Shown piece by piece: positions 21,133 through 31,746 of a DNA stretch of 64,000 nt. The stretch comes from Acidothermus sp. Lineage in GTDB: Bacteria; Actinomycetota; Actinomycetes; Acidothermales; Acidothermaceae. The notes below the pieces were generated by a model. That model searched no databases and was not told the DNA's origin. It was given only the letters and a program-made list of their open reading frames with translations. Where the stretch lies: positions 24,881-88,880 of the forward strand of contig JAIMAI010000005.1 in the NCBI GenBank assembly GCA_023512015.1, in the 5' to 3' direction. The stretch's first letter is position 1. Each line of letters begins with the position of its first letter. Both the position numbers and the translations under genes were made by a program.

Positions 21133-21648
21133 ATGCGTAGGCCCAGTCCTGCTGGCACGCGCGATGTGGCGCCGACGTCGCCGCAGACGAACGACGATTC
21201 GACCGCGACGGCTTATCTGCTCATTCCGCTGGTCACGCGTCCGAGTGCGGAACTGCCGCCCCTGCAAGAAGCACTGCGGGCCTGGGTCGCGGTGGTTACC
21301 ACGTCCGCGGACGCGTGCGTCGTCCTGGATCGAGCGGGGCGGGTGGCCGGCATTTCGCCGCCCGCCGCGGCTCTCGTCAACGAGGATCCGGTCGCATTGG
21401 TCGGACGGCGACTGGTCGGTGAGGTATTCGCGGTCGTGGATTTCTCGGCCGCCGCCCAGCCGATCGGGGAACGGGCGGTGATTCCCCCGACACAGGTGAT
21501 CAACGCCAACGTACTCAGTCGGGGACTCATTCGGCTCCGCCGAGCCGACGGCTCCACGGTGACCGTCGATGCGGTAGCCGCTCCGCTTCACACCCCCGAG
21601 GGCGCAATCCTCGGTTCCCTGACCTTCCTCTCCCCGCTTCCGGAATGA
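21133..21648 (+). CDS. PAS-like sensory domain protein
   Basis: SADACVVLDRAGRVAGISPPAAALVNEDPVALVGRRLVGEVF...GLIRLRRADGSTVTVDAVAAPLHTPEG. Confidence 0.6.
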   Translation: MRRPSPAGTRDVAPTSPQTNDDSTATAYLLIPLVTRPSAELPPLQEALRAWVAVVTTSADACVVLDRAGRVAGISPPAAALVNEDPVALVGRRLVGEVFAVVDFSAAAQPIGERAVIPPTQVINANVLSRGLIRLRRADGSTVTVDAVAAPLHTPEGAILGSLTFLSPLPE

Positions 21649-21718
21649 CCGCCTTCCTCGGGTCGGTGCGTCCCCACGCCGGCCGGGGTTTCGCGGGTCC
21701 GCGGGATAGGCTCTTGAC

Positions 21719-22255
21719 GTGTCGCTTCCGCAGAACGTGGTCGAGCTGCTCGCCGCCGTCGGCGCCATCCTGGGACTGCTCGGGGTCCTCTTCGGGCTGA
21801 TCGGTCACCGGCGTTTCCGACGCCTGAGTCGGGCTCATTCCCTTGCGTTCGCGGGCACCGAGGAGAAGTCGCTCATCGCCGCGGTGGCCCACCACGCCGA
21901 GGAGACCGCGAAACTTCGCGCCGAGTTGGCAACTCTAGCCCGCGAGCTCGCCGACCTGCGGGCCGATCTGGCGCAGGCGCTGCGGCACGTGGCCGTCGTC
22001 CGGTACGACGCTTTCGGTGACATGGGAGGCCGCATGTCGTTCTCGGCGGCAGTGCTGGACGACGCCGGGGACGGCTTGGTGATCAGTTCGATCCACGGGC
22101 GGACTGAGACCCGCACCTACGCCAAGGGGGTGCGCCGAGGCACCAGCGATCAACCGCTCTCCCCTGAGGAGGAGCAAGCCATCCGGTTCGCGTTGCGGTC
22201 GGTCGCCGCGGATGCCCCGGCTGCGGAAAGACGGATGGCGAATACCCATGGCTGA
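21719..22255 (+). CDS. DUF4446 family protein
   Basis: N-terminal TM, coiled coil, VAVVRYDAFGDMGGRMSFSAAVLDDAGDGLVISSIHGRTETRTYAKGV. Confidence 0.88.
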   Translation: MSLPQNVVELLAAVGAILGLLGVLFGLIGHRRFRRLSRAHSLAFAGTEEKSLIAAVAHHAEETAKLRAELATLARELADLRADLAQALRHVAVVRYDAFGDMGGRMSFSAAVLDDAGDGLVISSIHGRTETRTYAKGVRRGTSDQPLSPEEEQAIRFALRSVAADAPAAERRMANTHG

Positions 22256-23204
22256 CGTGCCTCGTTACGCCTATCTCGGTCCGGAAGGCACTTTCAGTGA
22301 GGCCGCGCTCCGTACCCTGCCGGAAGCCGAGACGGCAGAGCTGATCCCGTATCGGAGCGTGGCGACCGCGCTCGATGCGGTACGTCGCGGCGAGGCCGAC
22401 GCCGCTTTGGTCCCGCTGGAGAATTCGGTCGGCGGCGCGGTAGACAGCACGATCGACGAGCTTTCGAGCGGCGAATTGCTGCACATCACCCGTGAGGTCC
22501 TCCTGGACGTCGGTTTCGCCTTCGCGCTCGGTCCGGAGCGGACCCGCGACCGGGTACGGCGGGTAGCGGCGCACCCGCAGGCCGAAGCTCAGTGCCGCCG
22601 GTGGATCGCGGAAAAACTCCCCACCGTCGAGATCATCCCGGCGGCGTCCAACGCCGATGCCGCGGCAATGGTCGCCGCGGGTCGAGACAACCTGGATGCG
22701 GCCATCACGTCTGCGCTCGCCGCGAAACGTTACGGACTGAGCATCGTCGACGACGACATCCACGACCACGGGCATTCCGTGACCCGCTTCGTACTGCTCC
22801 GCCGTCCGGGACCTCCGATGCCGCGCACCGGCGCGGACAAGACATCGCTGGTTGCCTGGATCGGCGACGACCATCCCGGCGCCCTTCTGGAGGTGCTCAC
22901 CGAATTCGCGGTACGGGGCATCAACCTGACGTGGATCGAATCCCGCCCGGCCGGCAGCAAATTGGGTCGGTACTCGTTCTCCATCGATTGCGAGGGGCAC
23001 GTCGCGGACGCGCGCGTCGGTGAGGCCTTGATGGGGCTGCGTCGTATCTGCGCGGCCGTTCGCTTCCTCGGGAGTTACCCGCGGGCGGACGGTATCGGAC
23101 CGACGACACGGCCCGGGACGTCGGACGCCGATTTCGCCGAAGCGGCTCGCTGGCTGGAGAAGGTCCGCGCAGGCGTGGTCGACGAGGAGATTCCCGAGCT
23201 GTGA
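22248..23204 (+). CDS. pheA: Prephenate dehydratase
   Basis: [34 protein letters not shown]-domain NLTWIESRP. Confidence 0.96.
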   Translation: MADVPRYAYLGPEGTFSEAALRTLPEAETAELIPYRSVATALDAVRRGEADAALVPLENSVGGAVDSTIDELSSGELLHITREVLLDVGFAFALGPERTRDRVRRVAAHPQAEAQCRRWIAEKLPTVEIIPAASNADAAAMVAAGRDNLDAAITSALAAKRYGLSIVDDDIHDHGHSVTRFVLLRRPGPPMPRTGADKTSLVAWIGDDHPGALLEVLTEFAVRGINLTWIESRPAGSKLGRYSFSIDCEGHVADARVGEALMGLRRICAAVRFLGSYPRADGIGPTTRPGTSDADFAEAARWLEKVRAGVVDEEIPEL

Positions 23205-24466
23205 TCGACCTTCGGATCCTGCGAGAAGACCCCGAGCGGGTGCGCGCATCCCAGCGGGCGCGCGGCGAGGACCCGTCGGCGGTCGACGCAGTGTTGGCAG
23301 CCGACGAGACCCGGCGCGCCGCGGTCGCTCGGTTCGAATCGTTGCGGGCGGAGCAGAAAGCCCTCGGACGCCGGATTCCCGCCGCGCCGCAGGAGGAGAA
23401 AGCCGACTTGCTCGCCCGCGCGAAAGAACTCGCCGCGCTGGTGAAGGAAGCCGAAGAGGCTGTGCGTTCGGCCGATACGGCCCTCCGCGAAGCAGCCCTT
23501 GTGCTCTCCAACCTCGTCGACGAGGCCGCGCCCCGGGGCGGTGAGGACGATTTCGTCGTCCTCGAAACGGTCGGGCGTCCGCCGGAATTCGATTTCCCTC
23601 CGCGTGACCACCTGGAGCTCGGCAACCTGCTGGCTGCGATCGACACCGAACGGGCCGCCAAGGTCTCCGGCAGCCGGTTCTATTACCTGACGGGCGTGGG
23701 GGCCAGGCTCCAACTCGCCCTCGTCGCATTGGCGGTCGCGCAGGCCACCGAAGCCGGTTTCATCCCGGTGATACCGCCGGTCCTGGTGCGGCCCCCCGCG
23801 ATGGAAGGGACGGGCTTCCTCGGACAAGCCGCCGAGAACGTCTTCCACCTGGAGAAAGACGATTTCTATCTGGTCGGAACCTCCGAGGTGTCGCTCGCCG
23901 CTTACCACATGGACGAAATCCTGGACGTCGCGTCGCTGCCCCGGCGTTACCTGGGCATATCGACCTGTTTTCGTCGGGAAGCCGGTTCCCACGGAAAGGA
24001 CACCCGAGGGATCATTCGCGTCCACCAATTCGACAAAGTCGAGATGTTCTCCTTCACCACTCCAGAGGAATCGGCCGCAGAGCATCGACGGTTGCTGGAA
24101 TGGGAAAAGCAGTTTCTCGTTGCGCTGGAGATTCCGTTCCGGGTCATCGACGTCGCGAGCGGGGATCTCGGCGCGAGTGCCGCCCGGAAATTCGACTGCG
24201 AAGCGTGGATCCCGACCCAGGGACGTTACCGCGAGGTGACCTCGACCTCCAACTGCACGGAATTCCAGGCCCGTCGGTTGAACATCAGGCTGCGGGACGA
24301 CGGCGGCGTACGCCCGCTCGCCACCCTCAACGGCACGCTGGTCGCGATCCCGCGGACCATCGTGGCGCTGCTCGAGAATCACCAGCGCCCCGACGGCTCG
24401 GTGTACGTGCCGCCCGCCCTCCGCGACTACCTCGGAACCGACATCTTGCGCCCGGGTCACGTCTGA
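23201..24466 (+). CDS. serS: Seryl-tRNA synthetase
   Basis: [22 protein letters not shown]; class II motifs including [27 protein letters not shown]. Confidence 0.97.
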   Translation: MIDLRILREDPERVRASQRARGEDPSAVDAVLAADETRRAAVARFESLRAEQKALGRRIPAAPQEEKADLLARAKELAALVKEAEEAVRSADTALREAALVLSNLVDEAAPRGGEDDFVVLETVGRPPEFDFPPRDHLELGNLLAAIDTERAAKVSGSRFYYLTGVGARLQLALVALAVAQATEAGFIPVIPPVLVRPPAMEGTGFLGQAAENVFHLEKDDFYLVGTSEVSLAAYHMDEILDVASLPRRYLGISTCFRREAGSHGKDTRGIIRVHQFDKVEMFSFTTPEESAAEHRRLLEWEKQFLVALEIPFRVIDVASGDLGASAARKFDCEAWIPTQGRYREVTSTSNCTEFQARRLNIRLRDDGGVRPLATLNGTLVAIPRTIVALLENHQRPDGSVYVPPALRDYLGTDILRPGHV

Positions 24467-24569
24467 TCCCTCTGAGATTCGGAGGTATCGCGTCTGCGAT
24501 CCCTGCGGTTATGCGGCAGCTCCCGTGCCGGGCCGCGACTGATCGGAATTCTGCTGTGGGTAAGGTGAA

Positions 24570-25379
24570 ATGGTGCCGCTGCGTCTCGTTGCCACCGACC
24601 TGGACGGCACGATCGTACGAAGCGACGGCACCATTTCACCCCGCACGACCAAAGTGCTGAACGCAGCGGTGGAAGCCGGCCTGCGGGTGGTCCTGGTGAG
24701 CGGGCGTCCGCCCCGGTGGGTGCTGCCGGTCGCGGTCACCACGGGACTGCGTGGACCGGCGGTGTGCGCCAACGGAGCCTTGATTTACGATCCCGTCGCC
24801 GACCGTGTCCTGGAAGCATTTCTGTTGCCTCCGGAGCGGGTCGAAGCCGTCGTCCGGCGATTGCGGACCGCGCTTCCCGACGTGCGGTTCGCCGTCGAGA
24901 CGGGCGGCGATATCTACGCCGCCGACGGCTACCACGGCGGTTGGCATCTGGACGGTGTGGTTCAGCACCGCCCGCTGGAAGATCTGCAGGAGCTCGCCGC
25001 CGCGAAATTGCTCGTGTACCACCCGAGCATGAATTCCGACGATTTGCTCGACCATGTACGGCGCGAGATTTCCGACCTCGCGCAGGTGACGCACTCCAAT
25101 GGGCGGAACCTCGTCGAGGTGAGCGCCCGCGGTGTGAACAAGGCGACGACGGTCGCGTATCTCGCGCAGCGGTGGGGGATCGACCCCTCGGAGGTGGTTG
25201 CGTTCGGCGACATGCCGAACGACGTCGAGCTGCTCCGCTGGGCTGGGCGCGGTTATGCCATGGCCGGGGCACATCCGTCAGCCCGCGCCGCAGCCGACGA
25301 CCTCGCTCCCGGTAACGACGACGACGGAGTGGCCGTCGTCCTAGAAGGAATACTGGCCGGCCTCCCCGGTCGGTCGTGA
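24570..25379 (+). CDS. HAD superfamily (Cof-type) hydrolase
   Basis: LVATDLDGTIVRSDGTISPRT...GRPPRWVLPV...VVAFGDMPNDVELLRWAGRGYAMAGA. Confidence 0.93.
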   Translation: MVPLRLVATDLDGTIVRSDGTISPRTTKVLNAAVEAGLRVVLVSGRPPRWVLPVAVTTGLRGPAVCANGALIYDPVADRVLEAFLLPPERVEAVVRRLRTALPDVRFAVETGGDIYAADGYHGGWHLDGVVQHRPLEDLQELAAAKLLVYHPSMNSDDLLDHVRREISDLAQVTHSNGRNLVEVSARGVNKATTVAYLAQRWGIDPSEVVAFGDMPNDVELLRWAGRGYAMAGAHPSARAAADDLAPGNDDDGVAVVLEGILAGLPGRS

Positions 25380-25383
25380 AATC

Positions 25384-25926
25384 TCACAAATACATCCCGG
25401 AGCCCGGTCGGCTCTCGGGTTGTTGCTGCGGAGGGTGTCCGGCGGGGAGGGCGCGGCGCATGTGTTCGAGCTGGGCGCGCGCCGCCATTTGCTGGGCTAC
25501 CAACGCGGTCTGAATCCCGTGGAAAAGGCCTTCCAGCCAGCCGACCAACTGCGCCTGAGCAATGCGAAGTTCGGATTCCGTCGGGACTTCGGAGTCGGTG
25601 AACGGCAACGTGATGCGCTCCAACTCGTCGATCAACTCAGGGGCGAGCCCACTTTCGAGTTCCTTTATCGAAGATCGATGAATTTCCTTCAGCCGTTGAC
25701 GGCCACGTTCGTCCAGCGGCGCGGACCGGACTTCCTCCAGGAGTTGACGGATCATGCTTCCGATGCGCATCACTTTCGCCGGCTGGTTGACCAGGTCGGT
25801 GACCGACTCCTGTTCGTCCGGCTCGTCGCCCTGCGATCGGTCGCTCGGGCTGTTCGCCACCGCCATTCCATCCGGACCGACGATGACGACGCGACCCGCC
25901 TCCCCGTGTTCGGATCGTTCCGTCAT
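25384..25926 (-). CDS. Bacterial proteasome activator (Bpa/PafE-like)
   Basis: VMRIGSMIRQLLEEVRSAPLDERGRQRLKEIHRSSIKELESGLAPELIDELERI...; C-terminus GSGMYL (HbYX-like). Confidence 0.88.
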   Translation of the reverse strand: MTERSEHGEAGRVVIVGPDGMAVANSPSDRSQGDEPDEQESVTDLVNQPAKVMRIGSMIRQLLEEVRSAPLDERGRQRLKEIHRSSIKELESGLAPELIDELERITLPFTDSEVPTESELRIAQAQLVGWLEGLFHGIQTALVAQQMAARAQLEHMRRALPAGHPPQQQPESRPGSGMYL

Positions 25927-25938
25927 ACCTGCAGTCTC

Positions 25939-26949
25939 TCAAGCGTGCCCGGCCAGCGCGGATTGCCCCCACGGCGTGAGCAGGATCACCTTGCCGACGT
26001 GGGTGCCGGCTTCCAGGATTCGGTGGGCGTACGCCGCGTCTTCCATCGGCACCGCTGCTTCGATCACCGGCCGGATCGCGCCCCCGTCGACGAGCGGCCA
26101 CACGTGCTCACGTACCTGTGCGATGATCTCTGCCTTCTGCTGCAGTGGCCGACTGCGCAGACCCGCCGCATGGATCCATCCTCTTCTGGCCATCAACATC
26201 CCGAGGTCGAGCTCTCCCCGTCGGCCTCCCTGAGTGGCGATCACCACCAGGTGGCCGTCGTCCGCCAGAACCGCGAGGTTGCGCTGCAGGTAGGTCGCGC
26301 CGACGATGTCTAACACGACGTCCACTCCGCCACCGGCGGTCCATTTCTCGATCGCGGCGACGAAATCGTCGTCCCGGTAGTTGACCACCAACTCGGCGCC
26401 GAGCTCGCGGACCCGCTCGCATTTGGCGGCCGATCCGGCCGTCGCCGCGACGCGCAGACCCATCGCCACCGCGAGTTGGACGGCGAAGGTTCCGATGCCG
26501 CTCGCCCCGCCGTGGACGAGCAGCCGCTGCCCCCGCCGTGCGCCTGCCGCCATGAAAACCATCGACCAGACCGTGCACGCCGCTTCCGGGAGCGCCGCCG
26601 CTTCGACCCACGAAAGGTGCGATGGACGCGGGAGCAGCAACTCGACCGGGACGGCGACCCGCTCCGCGTATCCTCCTCCCGGCAGCAACGCGCAGACATC
26701 CTCGCCGACGCGGGTACCGTCGACACCCGGCCCGATTTCGATCACGCGGCCGGCACATTCGAGGCCGAGGATGTCGGAGGCTCCGGGCGGCGGGGGGTAG
26801 CGTCCCCGGCGTTGCAGGAGATCCGCGCGGTTGACCCCGGCAGCGGCGATCTCCAGAACCACCTCACCGTACCCTGCTCGCGGGTCGGGCACGTCACGCC
26901 ACTCCAGTACGTCGGGGTCGCCGAACCCCCGTAAGGTGATCGCTTTCAT
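25939..26949 (-). CDS. NAD(P)H:quinone oxidoreductase (MDR superfamily)
   Basis: MKAITLRGFGDPDVLEWRDVPDP...GVNRADLLQRRGRYPPPPGASDILGLECAG... GGASGIGTFAVQLA. Confidence 0.93.
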   Translation of the reverse strand: MKAITLRGFGDPDVLEWRDVPDPRAGYGEVVLEIAAAGVNRADLLQRRGRYPPPPGASDILGLECAGRVIEIGPGVDGTRVGEDVCALLPGGGYAERVAVPVELLLPRPSHLSWVEAAALPEAACTVWSMVFMAAGARRGQRLLVHGGASGIGTFAVQLAVAMGLRVAATAGSAAKCERVRELGAELVVNYRDDDFVAAIEKWTAGGGVDVVLDIVGATYLQRNLAVLADDGHLVVIATQGGRRGELDLGMLMARRGWIHAAGLRSRPLQQKAEIIAQVREHVWPLVDGGAIRPVIEAAVPMEDAAYAHRILEAGTHVGKVILLTPWGQSALAGHA

Positions 26950-27109
26950 CGCTCCTCAGCGTACGACCGTGTGGTTTCCTGCCGAACTTCGCAATTTGGC
27001 TTGCGGGCTGCGGTAGGGAAGGGTCATGCTTGAGATCATTCCGGTCTCGGGTCGGAGCCGGTTCGCGTCGGGGAATCCGGAGGGCTGAGGCGAGGCACTT
27101 GGCGGACAG

Positions 27110-29152
27110 ATGACATTACGGACGGTGAAGAGAATCATCCGGAGCGTGCGCTCTTCTTGGGCGCTCACGGCCACCGATTTTCCGGGTGGAGCCGCCCAAG
27201 CAGCACGACTCTTAGAGGCTATCGTCCGCGCCGCTCCCATCGTCGTCTTCCGTCTCGACCGTAGTGGTCAGCTCACATACGTGAGCCCCAACGTCACGCG
27301 CCTCCTCGGAATATCACAAGAACAGGCGCTGCGGTCGGACACCTGGACACGTTCCACCGACCCCGCGTCCTTCGAGAAACTGCGCGCCGCCGTCCGTTCG
27401 GTTCTCGACGGTGCGGCCGGTTCCGCAGAATTCGAAGGAACCTTCGATTTCGGTACGGGTCCCCGAGTGCTGCGCTTGTTCTGCTGCCCGGAGGCTGACC
27501 CTCCCTCTTCCCACGGGTTGCTGGCGTACATCGAGGACATCACCGCGCGCCGGGCGGCGGAACGTGCCATGGCCGAACGCCAAGAGGAGCTTCGGGCGAT
27601 CACGTCGGCTTCTCCCGACGTCATCGCGGTCGTAACCCCCGACCTGAGGGTGGCGTTCGTCAGCGACGCGTCGACCAGCTTGACCGGCATCCGAGCATCC
27701 GACCGCATCGGCCAGCGCATCGGTGAAACCGTGCATCCCGACGACCGACCAGCTCTGCTGGACGGCATTCGGGCGGTACTCGCAGGCGCCGCCGAGGATT
27801 TCGTCGTTCGGGTGCGCACCCGTCATGCCACGGGCCGTTACATCGTCATGGAGGGACACGGACGGCCCGCGCTGGGCCCCGACGGTGCGCCCACCGCAGT
27901 GGTCATCATCTTCCGGGATATCAGCGAACGCCTCGCGCTGGAAGCCGAATTGGTCAAGGCCAAGGAGGCGGCCGATGCTGCTTCGGCCGCTAAGAGCGAG
28001 TTCTTGTCACGGATGAGCCACGAACTGCGGACGCCGCTCAACGTCGTCCTCGGTTTCGCGCAGTTGCTGCAGATGGAGAGCCTTTCGAGTGAACAACGCG
28101 AATGGGTCGATCAGATATTCAAGGCCGGACGTCATTTGCTCGATCTCATAAATGAAGTGTTGGATATCGCGCGGATCGAAAGTGGAGCGCTGGCCATCTC
28201 GCCGGAGCCGGTGTCGGTCCGTGACGTGGTCGGAGAAACCGTCACCCAGTTGCGACCGATGGCCGCCGAGCGGGACATCACCATCGACTGGTTCGTGGAG
28301 GACGACGACATCTGCGTCCGCGCCGATCGGCAACGGCTGCTACAGATCCTGCTCAACCTGGTGGTCAATGCCATCAAGTACAACCGACGCGGGGGGCAGG
28401 TCCTCGTGACCGCTTTCCGTGGGGGAACGAACTCCGATTCCTCGGCCGCGGAGCCCTCACTCGATGTGGCGACCATACGGGTCAGTGACACCGGTCTTGG
28501 GATCGCGCCCGAACATGTGGAACGGTTGTTCGTCCCATTCGATCGGTTGGGTGCGGAAAGCACGGACGTCGAGGGCACCGGCGTCGGCCTGCCGCTCACG
28601 CTGCGACTGGTACAGGCAATGGACGGCGAATTACTCGTCGACTCCACCCCCGGTCAGGGCAGCGTCTTCACCGTGCTCTTGCCGCTTGCAGAGGGTGCTC
28701 CTGCTGATTCACGTTCACGTGCGGATCAGCGACGGCGCCCGGCAAGCGAGGTGTGCGGCACGGTGCTCTACATCGAGGACAACGAGGCCAATCAGGCGCT
28801 CATGGAACAGATAGTTTCCTGGCGTCCGGGTGTTCGGCTGGTGCGCGCGGTGAGTGGGTCCGAAGGCGTGCAAGTTGCACGGAAGGATCGAGTGGATCTC
28901 GTCTTCCTCGATATCCACCTGCCCGATTTGGAGGGCGCCGACGTGCTGCGTGAGCTCCGAACGGATGCAGCTCTCTGCCACCTGCCGGTCTACGTAGTGA
29001 GCGCCGATGCGACGGCCGTTCAGGCACGGCGCATGCGCGAACTCGGCGCCGACGGTTACCTGTCGAAACCCCTCGACGTCCCTCGAGCGCTCGAAATCAT
29101 CGATGCGGTCCTCGGATCCCAACGTGACGTACCGCACGAGGTGGTGAGGTAG
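27110..29152 (+). CDS. PAS-PAS hybrid sensor histidine kinase with C-terminal receiver domain
   Basis: Two PAS segments, FLSRMSHELRTPLNVVLGFAQLL H-box, NLVVNAIKYNRR N-box, DTGLGIAPEH, and receiver VLYIEDNEAN...VFLDIHLPDL. Confidence 0.93.
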   Translation: MTLRTVKRIIRSVRSSWALTATDFPGGAAQAARLLEAIVRAAPIVVFRLDRSGQLTYVSPNVTRLLGISQEQALRSDTWTRSTDPASFEKLRAAVRSVLDGAAGSAEFEGTFDFGTGPRVLRLFCCPEADPPSSHGLLAYIEDITARRAAERAMAERQEELRAITSASPDVIAVVTPDLRVAFVSDASTSLTGIRASDRIGQRIGETVHPDDRPALLDGIRAVLAGAAEDFVVRVRTRHATGRYIVMEGHGRPALGPDGAPTAVVIIFRDISERLALEAELVKAKEAADAASAAKSEFLSRMSHELRTPLNVVLGFAQLLQMESLSSEQREWVDQIFKAGRHLLDLINEVLDIARIESGALAISPEPVSVRDVVGETVTQLRPMAAERDITIDWFVEDDDICVRADRQRLLQILLNLVVNAIKYNRRGGQVLVTAFRGGTNSDSSAAEPSLDVATIRVSDTGLGIAPEHVERLFVPFDRLGAESTDVEGTGVGLPLTLRLVQAMDGELLVDSTPGQGSVFTVLLPLAEGAPADSRSRADQRRRPASEVCGTVLYIEDNEANQALMEQIVSWRPGVRLVRAVSGSEGVQVARKDRVDLVFLDIHLPDLEGADVLRELRTDAALCHLPVYVVSADATAVQARRMRELGADGYLSKPLDVPRALEIIDAVLGSQRDVPHEVVR

Positions 29153-29156
29153 TCGG

Positions 29157-30374
29157 ATGGCAGTGGAGGTGGGGGGGTCGAGCCCGGCTTTGGAGCGATT
29201 CGCAGATGCCCGCGTCCTCGTCGTCGACGACAACGGAGCAAATCTCCAACTGCTGGTCACTTTGTTGACCCGCGCGGGACTCCGGCACATCGTCACCGCA
29301 TCCGACGGCGAATCGGCGCTCCAGCTCATTCGAGAAATGTCGCCGGATCTCGTGTTGCTCGACCTGCGTATGCCCAAACTCGACGGATACGCCGTCTTGA
29401 GTGAACTCCGCTCGTCTGAGGAAGCGCAGTACCTGCCCGTCCTCGTCCTCACCGCGGACCTCACCAAGGAAGCCGTACACCGAGCTCTCGACCTCGGGGC
29501 CCGGGACTTCCTCACCAAACCGTTCGACGCCACCGAAGTGGTCCTGCGGGTGCGTAATCTCCTGGAGATGCGGGCGCTGCACTGCACGCTGCGTGAGCAC
29601 AACATCGCTCTGGCCGAAGAATTGGAGAAACGGCGAGCCCAAGACGAGGAACTCACCCGACTTCTGCGAGAAAGAATCGAACGCATCGAAGCGGTTTTGG
29701 CGAGCCCCGACGCGCTGTCAACGGTTTTCCAGCCGATCGTGAGACTTCGGGATTTGGAGCCGGTGGGGTTGGAGGCGCTGTCGCGGTTCTCGGCGGCGCC
29801 GCAGCGCCCCCCCGACGTCTGGTTCGGCGAAGCCAGCTCCGTGGGACTCGGTCCGGAGCTCGAATCGAAGGCGCTGCAACGCGCGATAGCCTTCATCGAC
29901 GCGCTGCCGTCGCAGGCCTTCTTGGCCGTCAACGTTTCCCCGGAATTCGTCTTGTCCCGAAAACTCGACGTGCTCGCCGACTTCCCGGCTTGCGATCGTC
30001 TCGTCCTGGAACTCACCGAGCATGCCGCCGTCGAGGATTATGCGCTCATCCAGGAGCGGCTGGCGCCTTTTCGGGAACGCGGCGCGAGAGTGGCGATCGA
30101 CGACACCGGCGCGGGCTTCGCCAGCTTGCGGCACCTCTTGCTGCTCCAACCCGAGGTGATAAAACTAGACCTCTCGATCACCCGAGGTGTCGACCACGAC
30201 CCGGCGCGCCGGGCTCTTGCCTCCGCCCTCGTCGGTTTCGCCAAGGACGTCGGCGCGCACCTCATCGCCGAAGGCGTCGAGACCGCCCGGGAACTCGAAA
30301 CGCTCGCCGCACTCGGCATCGAGTGGGCACAAGGTTTTCATCTCGGCAAGCCACAACCGCTTCCGATCGGGTGA
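29157..30374 (+). CDS. Response regulator with c-di-GMP phosphodiesterase (EAL) domain
   Basis: REC VLVVDDNGANLQLL...LVLLDLRMPKLDGY; EAL GLEALSRF, NVSPEF, LELTEH, IDDTGAGFASL, IKLDLS, AEGVET. Confidence 0.93.
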   Translation: MAVEVGGSSPALERFADARVLVVDDNGANLQLLVTLLTRAGLRHIVTASDGESALQLIREMSPDLVLLDLRMPKLDGYAVLSELRSSEEAQYLPVLVLTADLTKEAVHRALDLGARDFLTKPFDATEVVLRVRNLLEMRALHCTLREHNIALAEELEKRRAQDEELTRLLRERIERIEAVLASPDALSTVFQPIVRLRDLEPVGLEALSRFSAAPQRPPDVWFGEASSVGLGPELESKALQRAIAFIDALPSQAFLAVNVSPEFVLSRKLDVLADFPACDRLVLELTEHAAVEDYALIQERLAPFRERGARVAIDDTGAGFASLRHLLLLQPEVIKLDLSITRGVDHDPARRALASALVGFAKDVGAHLIAEGVETARELETLAALGIEWAQGFHLGKPQPLPIG

Positions 30375-30403
30375 GGCCATCGCCGTTCACCGTGGTGATC
30401 GAG

Positions 30404-30488
30404 CGGAGGCGGTGGGATTTGAACCCACGAGGGCTCGCGCCCTACCGGTTTTCAAGACCGGCGCCATCGGCCACTAGGCGACGCCTCC
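30404..30488 (-). tRNA. tRNA-Ser (anticodon TGA)
   Basis: Reverse complement GGAGGCGTCGCCTAGTGG...CGGTCTTGAAAACCG...GGGTTCAAATCCCACCGCCTCCG, with long variable arm. Confidence 0.96.
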
Positions 30489-30525
30489 GCCCCTCAGGGT
30501 ACGGACGGCGCCTTATCGTTCGCTC

Positions 30526-31746
30526 GTGAGAGTCTGGCGGATGCGCAACCGCGTGATGCCCTACGCCTGGGGGTCGCGGTCGGCTCTCGCGAGCCTCCAA
30601 GGACGTCCACCCGCCGCGCAGCCGGAAGCCGAACTGTGGATGGGCGCGCATCCACAGGCACCTTCGGAGGTCGAGGTCGAGGGGCGCGCGGTGCCGTTGC
30701 CGGAACTCATCGCCGCGCAGCCCGAAGCCATCCTCGGCGCTGAGGTGATGAAGCATTTCGGTCCGACCCTCCCGTTCCTCGTCAAGATTCTTGCGGCCGA
30801 GCGCCCGCTTTCGCTCCAGGTCCATCCCCCAGCGGAGATCGCTACGGCGGGATTCCGTGCGGAAGACGCCGCGGGCATCGATCGCCGTGCTCCGTGGCGC
30901 ACCTATCGCGATCCCAACGCCAAACCGGAACTGCTGCTGGCGCTCGGCCCGTTCCGCGCCCTGCACGGCTTTGCCCCGCCCGCCGAAAGCGCCCGGCGCC
31001 TGGAGCGGCTCGCCTCGAAACGGCTGACGCCGCTGGTCGACCGGTTGCGTCGCGGCGACCCACCGGGGGATGTCTTCCTCGATCTGCTGGCCTGGCCGGA
31101 CGACGACCGAGCCGCGCTCGTCGCAGAGGCTGCCGCCGCTGCGGGCACGGACAGCTCGCCACTCGCTTCCCTGGTGGGCTCGCTTTCCCGCCTCCACCCG
31201 GCCGACCCCGGGGTGGTCGGCGTCCTGCTGCTCAACTACGTAGAGCTGAGCCCCGGAGAAGCCCTGTACATCCGCGCCGGGGAACTCCACGCCTACCTGG
31301 ACGGGATCGGCCTGGAAATCCTCGGCAACTCCGACAACGTCGTGCGCGCCGGCCTCACCGAGAAGCACCTGGCGCTCAGCGAACTCGCACGGTCCCTCTG
31401 CCGCGAGCCGACGCCCGCACATCTGCTCACCGCGACGGACGACGGCCGGGGCGGTCGATGTTTCGCCGTCCGGCAGGACGAATTCGCCCTCACCGTGGTG
31501 GAGGTGGCCGATATTCCGCGGGAACTGATCCCCAGGTCGGCGGAGGTACTCGTCGTCCTCGACGGAGCGGTCCTTCTCGAGACGGACGACGGGGTGCTCC
31601 CGCTTGCCCGGACCGACTCGGCTTTCGTCGCGGCGGATGCGGGGGTACTCAGGCTGGCCGGCGGCGGTACGGTCGCGCGGGTCCGACCCGGCGTGGTCGT
31701 TCAGTGCGGCGCAGGGGCCGAGCAGACCCTGGAACCGCAGCGGTAG
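30526..31746 (+). CDS. manA: Mannose-6-phosphate isomerase, class I
   Basis: MPYAWGSRSAL...AELWMGAHPQAPS...KILAAERPLSLQVHP...RAGELHAYLDGIGLEILGNSDNVVRAGLTEKH. Confidence 0.95.
   Translation: MRVWRMRNRVMPYAWGSRSALASLQGRPPAAQPEAELWMGAHPQAPSEVEVEGRAVPLPELIAAQPEAILGAEVMKHFGPTLPFLVKILAAERPLSLQVHPPAEIATAGFRAEDAAGIDRRAPWRTYRDPNAKPELLLALGPFRALHGFAPPAESARRLERLASKRLTPLVDRLRRGDPPGDVFLDLLAWPDDDRAALVAEAAAAAGTDSSPLASLVGSLSRLHPADPGVVGVLLLNYVELSPGEALYIRAGELHAYLDGIGLEILGNSDNVVRAGLTEKHLALSELARSLCREPTPAHLLTATDDGRGGRCFAVRQDEFALTVVEVADIPRELIPRSAEVLVVLDGAVLLETDDGVLPLARTDSAFVAADAGVLRLAGGGTVARVRPGVVVQCGAGAEQTLEPQR

Noticed and set aside
22083-23729. 548-aa minus-strand ORF
   Set aside because: Antisense to pheA and serS; low-complexity Arg/Pro composition.
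23075-24460. 461-aa minus-strand ORF
   Set aside because: Antisense to serS.
28715-30016. 433-aa minus-strand ORF
   Set aside because: Antisense to the kinase receiver and REC-EAL genes, which carry complete motifs.
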